Origin: an uncultured Lachnospiraceae bacterium
Lineage (GTDB): Bacteria; Bacillota; Clostridia; Lachnospirales; Lachnospiraceae
NCBI GenBank assembly: GCA_934359535.1
Contig: CAKRLN010000055.1
Coordinates: 1 to 11,599, forward strand
Reading direction: 5' to 3'
Length of the DNA stretch: 11,599 bases
The translations under genes were made by a program, and so were the position numbers. Each line of letters opens with the position of its first letter. Position 1 is the first letter of the stretch. The notes beneath the pieces are model-generated. The model was not told the origin of the DNA. It did not search any database and was given only the letters and a program-made list of their open reading frames with translations. Positions 1-6,839 of this stretch are shown here, one piece after another.

Positions 1-93
1 CTTCAAGCATTAACTCGTTTACGAGAAAAAAATCCAAATGAAATTATCGATTTAGATCTAAAAGATTTGAATTTATCGAAATCTCGAATGTGA
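1..93 (+). CDS. 3' end of an unidentified AT-rich reading frame (partial)
   Basis: The frame starting at base 1 is open for 30 codons and stops at TGA 91-93. It reads as a plausible hydrophilic protein tail (…LREKNPNEIIDLDLKDLNLS…). Bases 1-89 are about 27% GC by hand count, against about 49% in 91-210, so this stretch has a different origin from the lon sequence it touches. The stop overlaps the first possible lon start (ATGTGA). I cannot identify the protein. It may be the true end of a foreign gene, or a foreign gene fused at the junction and ended by chance in lon sequence. A short non-coding AT-rich piece is also possible. Confidence 0.35.
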   Translation, partial: LQALTRLREKNPNEIIDLDLKDLNLSKSRM

Positions 94-1784
94 GCGGGGA
101 AGCGGAGCTTGCGCAGAAGGAGACGAATGATAAGCTTTATCGCGAGGATGCGATCAAGAAGCAGATTGACTTTTTACAGAAAAAGCTGGATGAAATGCAT
201 CCGGAGAACGTTTCGGAGATCCGGCGTTTTCAGGACAAGATCGAAAAATCCGGCATGAATGAGGCTGCAAGAAAGGAAGCAGACAAGATCTTAAACCGGA
301 TGGCGATGGAGGGTAAGGACAGCCATGAATATGGCATGCTCTACGATTATCTGGATTTTGTCACAACGCTGGACTGGAAAAAGGAGCCGTATTCGGATGT
401 GAAGCTGGATGAGGCGGAGAAGATCTTAGATGAAAGACATTATGGACTCGATAAGGTGAAAAAGAGGATCATTGAGCAGCTTGCGGTCATGACCCTAAAT
501 CATAAGCAGTCCGGCTCGATCCTCCTCTTTGTCGGAGCACCGGGTACCGGAAAAACAAGCATCGGACAGAGCATCGCAGAAGCAATGCATCGCAAATATG
601 TGCGTGTCAGCTTAGGCGGTGTGCGCGATGAGGCAGAAATCCGGGGACACCGGAGAACCTATATCGGAGCAATGCCGGGACGTATCATGGAGGGTATGAA
701 GCAGTGCCGGACATCAAATCCTGTCATGGTTTTGGATGAGATTGACAAGCTTGGACATGATTACAACGGAGATCCGGCGAGTGCACTGCTTGAGGTGCTT
801 GATCCGGAGCAGAATAACACATTTACCGATCACTATATGAATGTTCCGTATGATCTTTCGGATGTCTTTTTCGTCTGCACGGCAAACTCGACGGATGGAA
901 TCCCTGGGCCGCTTTTAGACCGTATGGAGATCATTCAGTTCCCAGGCTATACGGCAGTTGAAAAATTCCAGATTGCAAAGCGGCATTTACTTCCGCAGGC
1001 GAGGGAGAAGGTCGGCATCAAGGCAAAGGACTTAAAGGTATCCGACGATGCGATTAAAAAAATCATCAGCGACTACACGATGGAATCCGGTGTGCGTGGC
1101 CTGAAAAAACAGCTGACTGCACTATGCCGCTGCGCTGCAGTAGAATTTGTAAAGGGTGAGAAGAAGAGTGTCAGCGTCAGCGCAAGACGTCTTTCCAAAT
1201 TCTTAGACCAGAAGCCGATTATCCATGAGAGCATCTTAAAGGAGAAGGCTCCCGGTGTTGTGACCGGGCTTGCATGGACAGCAGCAGGCGGTGAGATTTT
1301 GTTTATCGAGACAAAGATGGTAAACGGCAGCGGGAAGGTTCAGATCACCGGACAGCTTGGCGATGTGATGAAGGAGTCTGTTTCGATAGCTCTTACGCTT
1401 GTGAAAGCACTGTTTCCGGAGCAGCCGGAGTTATTCGAGAAGCATGATATCCATATCCATGTCCCGGCAGGGGCAGTGCCAAAGGATGGTCCGTCCGCTG
1501 GAATCACGCTGACAACCGCGCTTGCATCGCTTGTTTCCGGCAATGCGGTAAGCCCGGAATTTGCCATGACCGGAGAGGTTTCCCTGCGCGGTGTTGTTAT
1601 GCCGATTGGAGGACTTCCGGAGAAGCTGATGGCGGCAGAGCGCGCCGGCATCAAAAAGGTATTTATCCCGGAGGAGAATGTCAGGGATCTTGAGGATGTT
1701 GCCAAAGAGGTGAAGGAGAAGCTTGAGATCATCCCGGTTCATCAGGTATCCGAGGTATTAAAAAAGACAAAGGTCATCAAATAA
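90..1784 (+). CDS. lon: ATP-dependent Lon protease (endopeptidase La), 5'-truncated
   Basis: This is a cytoplasmic AAA+ serine protease that unfolds and degrades damaged or regulatory proteins as a hexamer. Visible in order from the GTG at 90: a coiled-coil/helical segment (about residues 1-100), then the AAA+ module with Walker A GAPGTGKT (149-156), Walker B VMVLDEID (212-219), sensor Asn266 and Arg278. The Lon protease domain follows, with catalytic Ser469 in PKDGPSAG and Lys512 in GGLPEKL. The Ser-Lys spacing of 43 matches E. coli Lon (S679/K722). E. coli Lon is 784 residues and its Walker A begins near 356, so roughly 205 N-terminal residues (the substrate-binding domain) are missing. No Shine-Dalgarno precedes the GTG and base composition changes abruptly there, so it is probably not a true start. 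The ATPase and protease parts look intact. Either the locus is a broken copy or the window edge is chimeric. Confidence 0.9.
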   Translation: MSGEAELAQKETNDKLYREDAIKKQIDFLQKKLDEMHPENVSEIRRFQDKIEKSGMNEAARKEADKILNRMAMEGKDSHEYGMLYDYLDFVTTLDWKKEPYSDVKLDEAEKILDERHYGLDKVKKRIIEQLAVMTLNHKQSGSILLFVGAPGTGKTSIGQSIAEAMHRKYVRVSLGGVRDEAEIRGHRRTYIGAMPGRIMEGMKQCRTSNPVMVLDEIDKLGHDYNGDPASALLEVLDPEQNNTFTDHYMNVPYDLSDVFFVCTANSTDGIPGPLLDRMEIIQFPGYTAVEKFQIAKRHLLPQAREKVGIKAKDLKVSDDAIKKIISDYTMESGVRGLKKQLTALCRCAAVEFVKGEKKSVSVSARRLSKFLDQKPIIHESILKEKAPGVVTGLAWTAAGGEILFIETKMVNGSGKVQITGQLGDVMKESVSIALTLVKALFPEQPELFEKHDIHIHVPAGAVPKDGPSAGITLTTALASLVSGNAVSPEFAMTGEVSLRGVVMPIGGLPEKLMAAERAGIKKVFIPEENVRDLEDVAKEVKEKLEIIPVHQVSEVLKKTKVIK

Positions 1785-1802
1785 GAGGAAGTAGTGATTT
1801 AT

Positions 1803-1830
1803 GCCCTGCAGAAATGCAGGGTGTTTTTTT
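1803..1830 (+). terminator. Intrinsic terminator of lon
   Basis: A perfect 7-bp stem, CCCTGCA (1804-1810) with TGCAGGG (1815-1821), closes a GAAA tetraloop and is followed by TGTTTTTTT. A further G-U pair (1803/1822) can extend it. It starts 19 nt after the lon stop and is a textbook rho-independent terminator on the + strand. Confidence 0.93.
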
Positions 1831-1849
1831 ATAAAACAGGAAAGCTGTA

Positions 1850-1878
1850 TTTACAGATTTTTGTCTGCATGTTAGAAT
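1850..1878 (+). promoter_or_regulatory. Sigma-A type promoter for the nuclease-like gene
   Basis: TTTACA (1850-1855; 5 of 6 to TTGACA) and TAGAAT (1873-1878; 5 of 6 to TATAAT) are separated by exactly 17 bp. They lie between the lon terminator and the next gene. Transcription would begin near 1885, giving a leader of about 30 nt with AAGGAGG at 1900-1906. Confidence 0.7.
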
Positions 1879-1915
1879 ATCTGCATAAAAATACAAAAGA
1901 AGGAGGATGTTATTT

Positions 1916-2698
1916 GTGCTATATGAACATGCAGGAAGGGAAAAGCTGTATCTGGAACAGCGGATCAGACAGTTACAGGACAAAATAGCAATGCTGCCAG
2001 AGGGGACGCTCTGCTGCGCGAGGAATGGAACGCGTTATAAATGGTATGAAAGCATACAGGGTCAGAAAAAGTATCTTTCGAAAAAACAGTTTCTTCTGGC
2101 AAAGCAGCTTGCTGAAAAAAAGTATCTGAGCGTGGAATTAGAAGCCATGCAGCAGGAACAAAAAGCAGTCGATGCATATCTGGCAAAAAGCCCATATCCG
2201 GATTATAGCAGAAAACAAAGCCAGCTTATGGGTAATCCGGAATTTCAAAGACTTCTTGGAGCAGCCTTTTTTCCACAACAGGAGCGGGTCGGCAGGTGGA
2301 TGACGGAGGCATATCAGACAAATCCCAAAATGCAGGATCAATTGATCCATAAGACTTATGCCGGTATCGGTGTCCGCTCCAAATCTGAAGTTTTAATTGC
2401 GAATGCTCTGTTCGCAAACAAAATCCCATTTCGATATGAAAATTACATAAAGATCCAAAATGTGGAGCTGTATCCGGATTTTACGATCTGTCATCCCGTT
2501 ACAGGAAATATTTATTACTGGGAACATTTTGGTATGATGGATGATGAAGCATATGCCAGAAAAACAGCTTCCAAGATTACACTGTACCAGTCCGGGGGAA
2601 TCACTCCAACAGTGCAGTTAATTATGACATTTGAAACAAAGAAAAATCCTCTGGATTTTGAATATGTTGAGACCTTGATCCGGCATTATTTTCTGTAG
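1916..2698 (+). CDS. Putative PD-(D/E)XK-superfamily nuclease-like protein
   Basis: 260 residues with no signal peptide or membrane segment, so probably cytoplasmic. The start is set at GTG 1916. AAGGAGG (1900-1906) lies 9 nt before it, whereas the in-frame ATG at 1907 touches the Shine-Dalgarno and has no spacing. The N-terminal half is helical and rich in Gln/Lys/Glu (coiled-coil-like, about 5-95). The C-terminal part carries RSKSE (Glu158), a hydrophobic helix, YPDF (Asp188) and YYWEHFG (Glu203). Glu-helix … PD … E after a beta strand is the arrangement seen in PD-(D/E)XK nucleases, and similar WEH-type domains are, from memory, found in clostridial hypothetical and helicase-associated proteins. 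The usual Lys of ExK is not obvious (His204 and Phe205 follow Glu203), so activity is uncertain. It is a single-gene unit with its own promoter. Its function and substrate are unknown. Confidence 0.72.
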   Translation: MLYEHAGREKLYLEQRIRQLQDKIAMLPEGTLCCARNGTRYKWYESIQGQKKYLSKKQFLLAKQLAEKKYLSVELEAMQQEQKAVDAYLAKSPYPDYSRKQSQLMGNPEFQRLLGAAFFPQQERVGRWMTEAYQTNPKMQDQLIHKTYAGIGVRSKSEVLIANALFANKIPFRYENYIKIQNVELYPDFTICHPVTGNIYYWEHFGMMDDEAYARKTASKITLYQSGGITPTVQLIMTFETKKNPLDFEYVETLIRHYFL

Positions 2699-2718
2699 AG
2701 AAGCCTGAAAAAAATTTG

Positions 2719-2915
2719 GAGAAGAAGTAAAAAAGGATCATACTGGAAGAAAATTGCTAAAAGTACCCCAAAAGAGAGAAAAAGAAGAGGTGAGAACCGG
2801 AAAATGGGATCAAAAATAGAAAAATCAGCTAAAAGTACCCCAAAAAGAGAGAGAAAGAAGTGCGAAGAGCCGGAAAATGGGATCAAAAATAAGAAAACCA
2901 GCCGAAAGTACCCAA
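2719..2915. repeat. Imperfect tandem repeats, about 72-bp period
   Basis: The segment GCTAAAAGTACCCC begins at 2756 and again at 2828. A third, diverged version (GCCGAAAGTACCC) begins at 2901, giving periods of 72 and 73 bp. Each is preceded by a purine-rich block, and CCGGAAAATGGGATCAAAAA occurs twice exactly (in 2790-2815 and 2870-2890). A more diverged partial copy lies just upstream (about 2719-2755). The change of period from 72 to 73 breaks any common reading frame, so the block is most likely non-coding. Whether the unit is dispersed elsewhere in the genome cannot be told from this window. Confidence 0.8.
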
Positions 2916-2970
2916 CACAAGAAAAATGCACCAAAAATCCTGAGATTGCGGATTTCTCCACAAGAAAGAA

Positions 2971-3110
2971 TATGATATAATGAGCGTAGCGAAATTATAT
3001 CAGACGCGGAGTGCGAAGCACGGATGCGCATAGAGTATCATATATCATGTGCGAAGCACATGATATAATGAGCGTAGCGAAATTATATCAGATGCGGAGC
3101 GCGTCGAAAT
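2971..3110. repeat. Palindromic intergenic repeat element with alternative hairpins
   Basis: An identical 30-bp unit occurs at 2973-3002 and 3061-3090. It has arms TGATATAAT and ATTATATCA around the loop GAGCGTAGCGAA. Between the copies, TATATCATGTGC (3041-3052) pairs perfectly over 12 bp with GCACATGATATA (3056-3067) across a GAA loop. That 3' arm reuses the left arm of the second palindrome, so the two hairpins exclude each other. GTGC-GAA-GCAC also occurs at 3011-3021. Both palindromes contain TATAAT (2976-2981, 3064-3069), but I see no matching -35 box. The element resembles small dispersed palindromic repeats (REP or MITE type). No transposase is present here. Confidence 0.75.
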
Positions 3111-3143
3111 AAATACCGATCAAGTTTACATGGAGGAGAAAAG

Positions 3144-4334
3144 GTGAAGCACAGAAAATATTCAGCAATGAAATCAGGAATAATTCTCATAGTTGTATTA
3201 CTGCTTGCAATGACAGCAGCAGGCTGTGGCCCAGGCAAAAAAGAGGCACAGAAGAAGGGCGAAGCAGTAACCCAGGAGAGCAGTCAGGGGACAGAAAGCA
3301 GTACGGCGATGCAGGAGGAAACAGAGGCTTCTACAGAAAGCAGTACGGAGGAACAAGGAAATGTCCAGACAGATACTGCGGCAGAGATGAATGGAATTCC
3401 ACAGGGATATACGGAAACAAATGATACTGTGTGGGTAACAACCAATGTAAATTTCAGGTCAGTGGATAATGGAGCTTCTGATATTCTTGCTGTGATTCCA
3501 AGAAATACAGGTGTGGCAAGGATTGCAGCCTCGGAGCAGTGGGCTTATGTGGAATATGATGGAAACCGCGGTTATGTATCCATGGATTTTGTGACAGGGG
3601 AGGAACCAAAACAGGAAGAAGCTACGCAGGAACAGCAGGAAACTAGCACGGATACAGATGGAACAGGAAGCGTCTCCCGTGTGTATGCAACAGGTGGAGG
3701 TAACGGACATGGACAGGTTGTTGTCATTGATGCCGGACATCAGGCGCACGGGGATAATAATACCGAACCGAATGGACCTGGTTCTTCGACTATGAAAGCA
3801 AGGGTAGCCGGAGGCACCCATGGAACGACAACCGGGGTGTATGAATATGAGCTGACGCTTTCCATTGCATTACAGCTTCAGACAGAGCTTGCAAACCGTG
3901 GGTATACGGTATACATGACAAGGACAAGCCATGATGTGAATATCAGCAATAAGGAGCGTGCAGAATACGCAACATCTGTGGGAGCAGATATCTGTATCCG
4001 GATCCATGCAAACGGAGCAGATAGTTCTTCAGTAAGCGGAGCACTTGCGCTTGCACCATCCTCATCGAATCCATATATTTCTAATCTTTCCGCAGACAGC
4101 GTCCGTTTAAGCCAGTGTGTGTTAGACGGCTATTGCGGGACAACAGGCATGAAAAACCGTGGTGTACAGACCTCGGATACAATGACAGGAATTAACTGGT
4201 GTACCATGCCGGTTACCATACTTGAAATGGGATATATGACGAATCCATCCGATGATACGCTGATGGAAAATGCGGATTATCAGTGGAATATGGTACAGGG
4301 AATTGCAAATGGTGTGGATCAGTATTTTGAGTAA
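3144..4334 (+). CDS. N-acetylmuramoyl-L-alanine amidase lipoprotein (SH3b + Amidase_3)
   Basis: 396 residues. It should cleave the bond between N-acetylmuramic acid and L-alanine in peptidoglycan, acting outside the cell on the membrane or wall. The GTG start has GGAGG (3132-3136) 7 nt upstream. Residues 10-28 form a lipoprotein signal peptide ending at AAGC, with lipidated Cys28. A Ser/Thr/Glu/Gln-rich linker follows (30-90), then a bacterial SH3-like domain with NVNFRS (about 95-151), a second acidic linker, and a zinc amidase domain (190-396). Zinc ligands are His199 (DAGH), Glu234 (YEYEL) and His288 (RIHANG). The catalytic Glu361 lies in LEMGYM. All key residues are present, so it should be active. 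The GH31 gene follows after 22 bp with no terminator between, suggesting co-transcription. The upstream region contains the palindromic element rather than a clear promoter. Confidence 0.93.
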   Translation: MKHRKYSAMKSGIILIVVLLLAMTAAGCGPGKKEAQKKGEAVTQESSQGTESSTAMQEETEASTESSTEEQGNVQTDTAAEMNGIPQGYTETNDTVWVTTNVNFRSVDNGASDILAVIPRNTGVARIAASEQWAYVEYDGNRGYVSMDFVTGEEPKQEEATQEQQETSTDTDGTGSVSRVYATGGGNGHGQVVVIDAGHQAHGDNNTEPNGPGSSTMKARVAGGTHGTTTGVYEYELTLSIALQLQTELANRGYTVYMTRTSHDVNISNKERAEYATSVGADICIRIHANGADSSSVSGALALAPSSSNPYISNLSADSVRLSQCVLDGYCGTTGMKNRGVQTSDTMTGINWCTMPVTILEMGYMTNPSDDTLMENADYQWNMVQGIANGVDQYFE

Positions 4335-4356
4335 ATAACAGGAAAGAGGTAAAATC

Positions 4357-6618
4357 ATGAAATTTGGAAAAAAATTATCGTATGAGCAGCAGGATGACAG
4401 CCTTGTGCTTCATTTTGAAAAACAGGATGTGATCCTTTCTTTTATAAAAGAGGATATCATCCGGGTATTCGTTCCATGCTGGCTTTTGGATTACCAGTCA
4501 CAGGCGATCGAGGGGGACAAAGCAGTTGCAGTTGATTATACGGTTGAAGAATTTGAAGATGTTCTTATCATAAAAACGGATGCACTGACCTTAAAAATTG
4601 AGGATGATTTTTATATGGAAGCATATGATGTCCACAATCATCTTCTGATGGCAGATTACCGTGCTGTGCGTCAGGGAAAAGAGGAAATGGACAGCCAGAT
4701 GGTGGAGCTTCTTGCAGCAGAAGGGCACGATGTTTCCAAAATCAATCAAAACACCTATGCGGTAGAAACGGTAAAAGCGTTAGAGCCGGAAGACAGCTTT
4801 TATGGACTTGGAGATAAGACTGGCTTTTTAAATAAAAGAAATTATGAATATGAGAACTGGAATTCTGATATTCCACAGGCACATACCGAGGATTTCCATG
4901 CACTTTACAAATCCATCCCATTTCTGATCTGTCTTAGGAAAGACTGCGTGTATGGTCTGTTTTTTGACAACACCTTCCACAGCTATATCAACCTTGGAAA
5001 AGAGTCGGAGGATTATTTCTTCTATGGCGCAGACGGTGGCAATCTGGACTATTATATTCTGGGCGGGGAGACGATGGCAGATGTCGTTGGCAACTACACC
5101 TATCTGACCGGAAGAACTCCGCTGCCGCAGCTTTGGGCACTCGGATACCAGCAGTCACGATGGGGCTATATGTCTGCCGATGATATTATGGAGGTTGCAA
5201 AAAAATACAGAGAGCTGAAAATCCCATGTGATGTCATTCATCTCGACATTGATTATATGGATCATTTCAAGGTATTCACCTGGGATGAAAAGGATTATGG
5301 GAAAAAGGGAGAGCTTTTTGCAAACATGAAAAAGCTTGGCTATAAGCCAGTTACGATCATTGATCCGGGAACGAAGAAGGAGACAGGCTATTTCATGTAT
5401 GAGGAAGGTGTTTCCAGAGAATATTTTGCAAAGGACGCAGATGGAAAAATCTATGTCAATGAGGTGTGGCCGGGGGAATCGGTTTATCCGGATTTTGGAA
5501 GAAAAGAGGTGCGGAGCTGGTGGGCTGCCCATCATAAAGAGCTTCTTGACATGGGAGCACAGGGAATCTGGAACGATATGAATGAGCCTGCAAGCTTCAA
5601 GGGTGAACTGCCTTTAGATGTGCAGTTCCATATTGAAAACCGGGAGACAACGCATGCGGAAATGCACAATATCTATGGTCATAATATGAGCCGTGCAGCT
5701 TTTGAAGGAATCCGGGAGGCAACCGGAAAACGTCCATTTGTCATTACCCGTGCATGCTATGCCGGAACACAGAAATATTCGACGGTATGGACAGGTGATA
5801 ACCAGAGCCTTTGGTCGCATTTACAGATGCTTGTCCCACAATTGTGCAATCTCGGAATGAGTGGATTTGCATTCTGCGGAGCTGATGTCGGAGGCTTTGG
5901 AGCAGACTGTACCCCGGAGCTTTTATCAAGATGGGTGGAGGCAGCATGCTTTTCCCCGCTGTTTAGGAATCACTCCTGCAAGGGTTCAAAACGTCAGGAG
6001 CCATGGCAGTTTGATGAGGAAGTTATTAATATTAACCGCAAGTATATTGAATTGCGTTACCGGTTTCTTCCATACCTGTATGATTTATTTTATCAGGGTA
6101 TGGAAACCGGACTTCCGGTTATGCGTCCGCTTGTTTTGCACTATGCCGATGATCCGGAGGTGCGCAACCTAAACGGAGAATTTTTAGTCGGAGAGCAGAT
6201 GCTTGTTGCGCCTGTTTTGGAGCAGGGTGCAACAAAGAAAATGGTTTATCTTCCGGAAGGGGTATGGTATGACTATTGGACCGGCGAAATGATTGCCGGA
6301 AAACAATATATCCTGCGTGATGCACCGATTGAGGTGTGCCCGATCTATATTAAGGCGGGAAGCATCATTCCGACCTATCAGGTAAATCAGTATGTCGGGG
6401 AAAAACCATATACCGACCTTCATCTTTTAACAACACCGGGAGCTGCCGTTTACCAGCATTATCAGGATAATGGAACAGATTATGCTTACGAAGAAGGCAG
6501 ATACAATCTGTATCAGTTTGCAAAGGATCAGGCTGGCAATGTGACAACGGCAATGCTGCATGAGGGGTATCCGAAATACCTTGACATTTTTGTAGATCCG
6601 ATCTGGGCAGTGAATTAA
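4357..6618 (+). CDS. Glycoside hydrolase family 31 alpha-glucosidase
   Basis: 753 residues with no signal peptide, so cytoplasmic. It should release glucose from the non-reducing ends of short alpha-linked glucans such as maltose- or isomaltose-type oligosaccharides brought into the cell. The ATG has AAAGAGG (4343-4349) 7 nt upstream. Order of domains: N-terminal beta-sandwich (about 1-250), (beta/alpha)8 barrel (about 255-590), and C-terminal beta domains (about 590-750). The nucleophile is Asp407 in GIWNDMNEP and the acid/base is Asp481 in WTGDNQSLW. LDIDYMD (296-302) and ITRACYAG (463-470) are further GH31 signatures. Trp168, in the loop before HTEDF, lies where a gut GH31 enzyme is reported to tune isomaltose versus maltose preference, but I cannot assign the linkage. 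Its stop codon lies inside a 26-bp direct repeat. Confidence 0.95.
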   Translation: MKFGKKLSYEQQDDSLVLHFEKQDVILSFIKEDIIRVFVPCWLLDYQSQAIEGDKAVAVDYTVEEFEDVLIIKTDALTLKIEDDFYMEAYDVHNHLLMADYRAVRQGKEEMDSQMVELLAAEGHDVSKINQNTYAVETVKALEPEDSFYGLGDKTGFLNKRNYEYENWNSDIPQAHTEDFHALYKSIPFLICLRKDCVYGLFFDNTFHSYINLGKESEDYFFYGADGGNLDYYILGGETMADVVGNYTYLTGRTPLPQLWALGYQQSRWGYMSADDIMEVAKKYRELKIPCDVIHLDIDYMDHFKVFTWDEKDYGKKGELFANMKKLGYKPVTIIDPGTKKETGYFMYEEGVSREYFAKDADGKIYVNEVWPGESVYPDFGRKEVRSWWAAHHKELLDMGAQGIWNDMNEPASFKGELPLDVQFHIENRETTHAEMHNIYGHNMSRAAFEGIREATGKRPFVITRACYAGTQKYSTVWTGDNQSLWSHLQMLVPQLCNLGMSGFAFCGADVGGFGADCTPELLSRWVEAACFSPLFRNHSCKGSKRQEPWQFDEEVININRKYIELRYRFLPYLYDLFYQGMETGLPVMRPLVLHYADDPEVRNLNGEFLVGEQMLVAPVLEQGATKKMVYLPEGVWYDYWTGEMIAGKQYILRDAPIEVCPIYIKAGSIIPTYQVNQYVGEKPYTDLHLLTTPGAAVYQHYQDNGTDYAYEEGRYNLYQFAKDQAGNVTTAMLHEGYPKYLDIFVDPIWAVN

Positions 6619-6729
6619 AAAATGACGTTGTATATGCCACGGCGATAAGTTTATTGTGCTTACCGCCTGTCGCAGTAGATTAAAAAATGACGTTGTACAC
6701 GGTATGCAACAGTTATGGGTGCTGCATAC
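6607..6729. repeat. 26-bp direct repeats, each followed by a hairpin
   Basis: Two copies of a 26-bp sequence (6607-6632 and 6672-6697, 65 bp apart) agree at 24 positions. The shared exact core is ATTAAAAAATGACGTTGTA. The first copy contains the last codons and stop of the GH31 gene. Copy 1 is followed by a stem GGCGATAAG (6641-6649) with CTTACCGCC (6659-6667), with one mismatch. Copy 2 is followed by the stem GTATGCA (6702-6708) with TGCATAC (6723-6729). Neither stem has a T-run, so these are not standard terminators. The pattern suggests a diverged 65-bp tandem duplication, or a small insertion bounded by repeats. Confidence 0.72.
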
Positions 6730-6732
6730 ATT
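6725..6732 (+). promoter_or_regulatory. Possible sigma-E-type -10 box (CATACATT)
   Basis: CATACATT fully matches the Bacillus sigma-E (mother-cell sporulation) -10 consensus CATACAnT and lies 108 nt before the ATG of a coat-like gene. No convincing -35 box is found at the usual spacing, and the sequence is also one arm of a 7-bp inverted repeat, so the match may be chance. Confidence 0.25.
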
Positions 6733-6839
6733 TAAAGGAAATGCGCAAAGTGTAAGGAATCCGGAACCATCCGAAGCTTCATGCATATCTTATAGAGATG
6801 AAATTTTGGAGCAGATAAGTGGAGCAGAAGGAAGATATG

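Noticed and set aside
1794..1988. Plus-strand 64-codon frame between lon and the nuclease-like gene
   Set aside because: It runs through the lon terminator and the promoter and overlaps the well-supported gene in a different frame.
2686..2961. Minus-strand 91-codon Phe/Leu-rich open frame with apparent 24-residue repeats
   Set aside because: It is the complement of purine-rich tandem repeats. The repeat period changes from 72 to 73 bp, so homologous units lie in different frames. There is no ribosome binding site.
2976..2981. TATAAT as the -10 box of an amidase promoter
   Set aside because: No acceptable -35 hexamer lies 16-18 bp upstream, and the motif is part of a palindrome present twice.
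2971..3110. Palindromes as intrinsic terminators
   Set aside because: No T-run follows either palindrome. The same unit is repeated and its arms are AT-rich, which fits a repeat element better.
6641..6667. Intrinsic terminator for the GH31 gene
   Set aside because: The stem is good (one mismatch), but the sequence after it has no run of T on the + strand.
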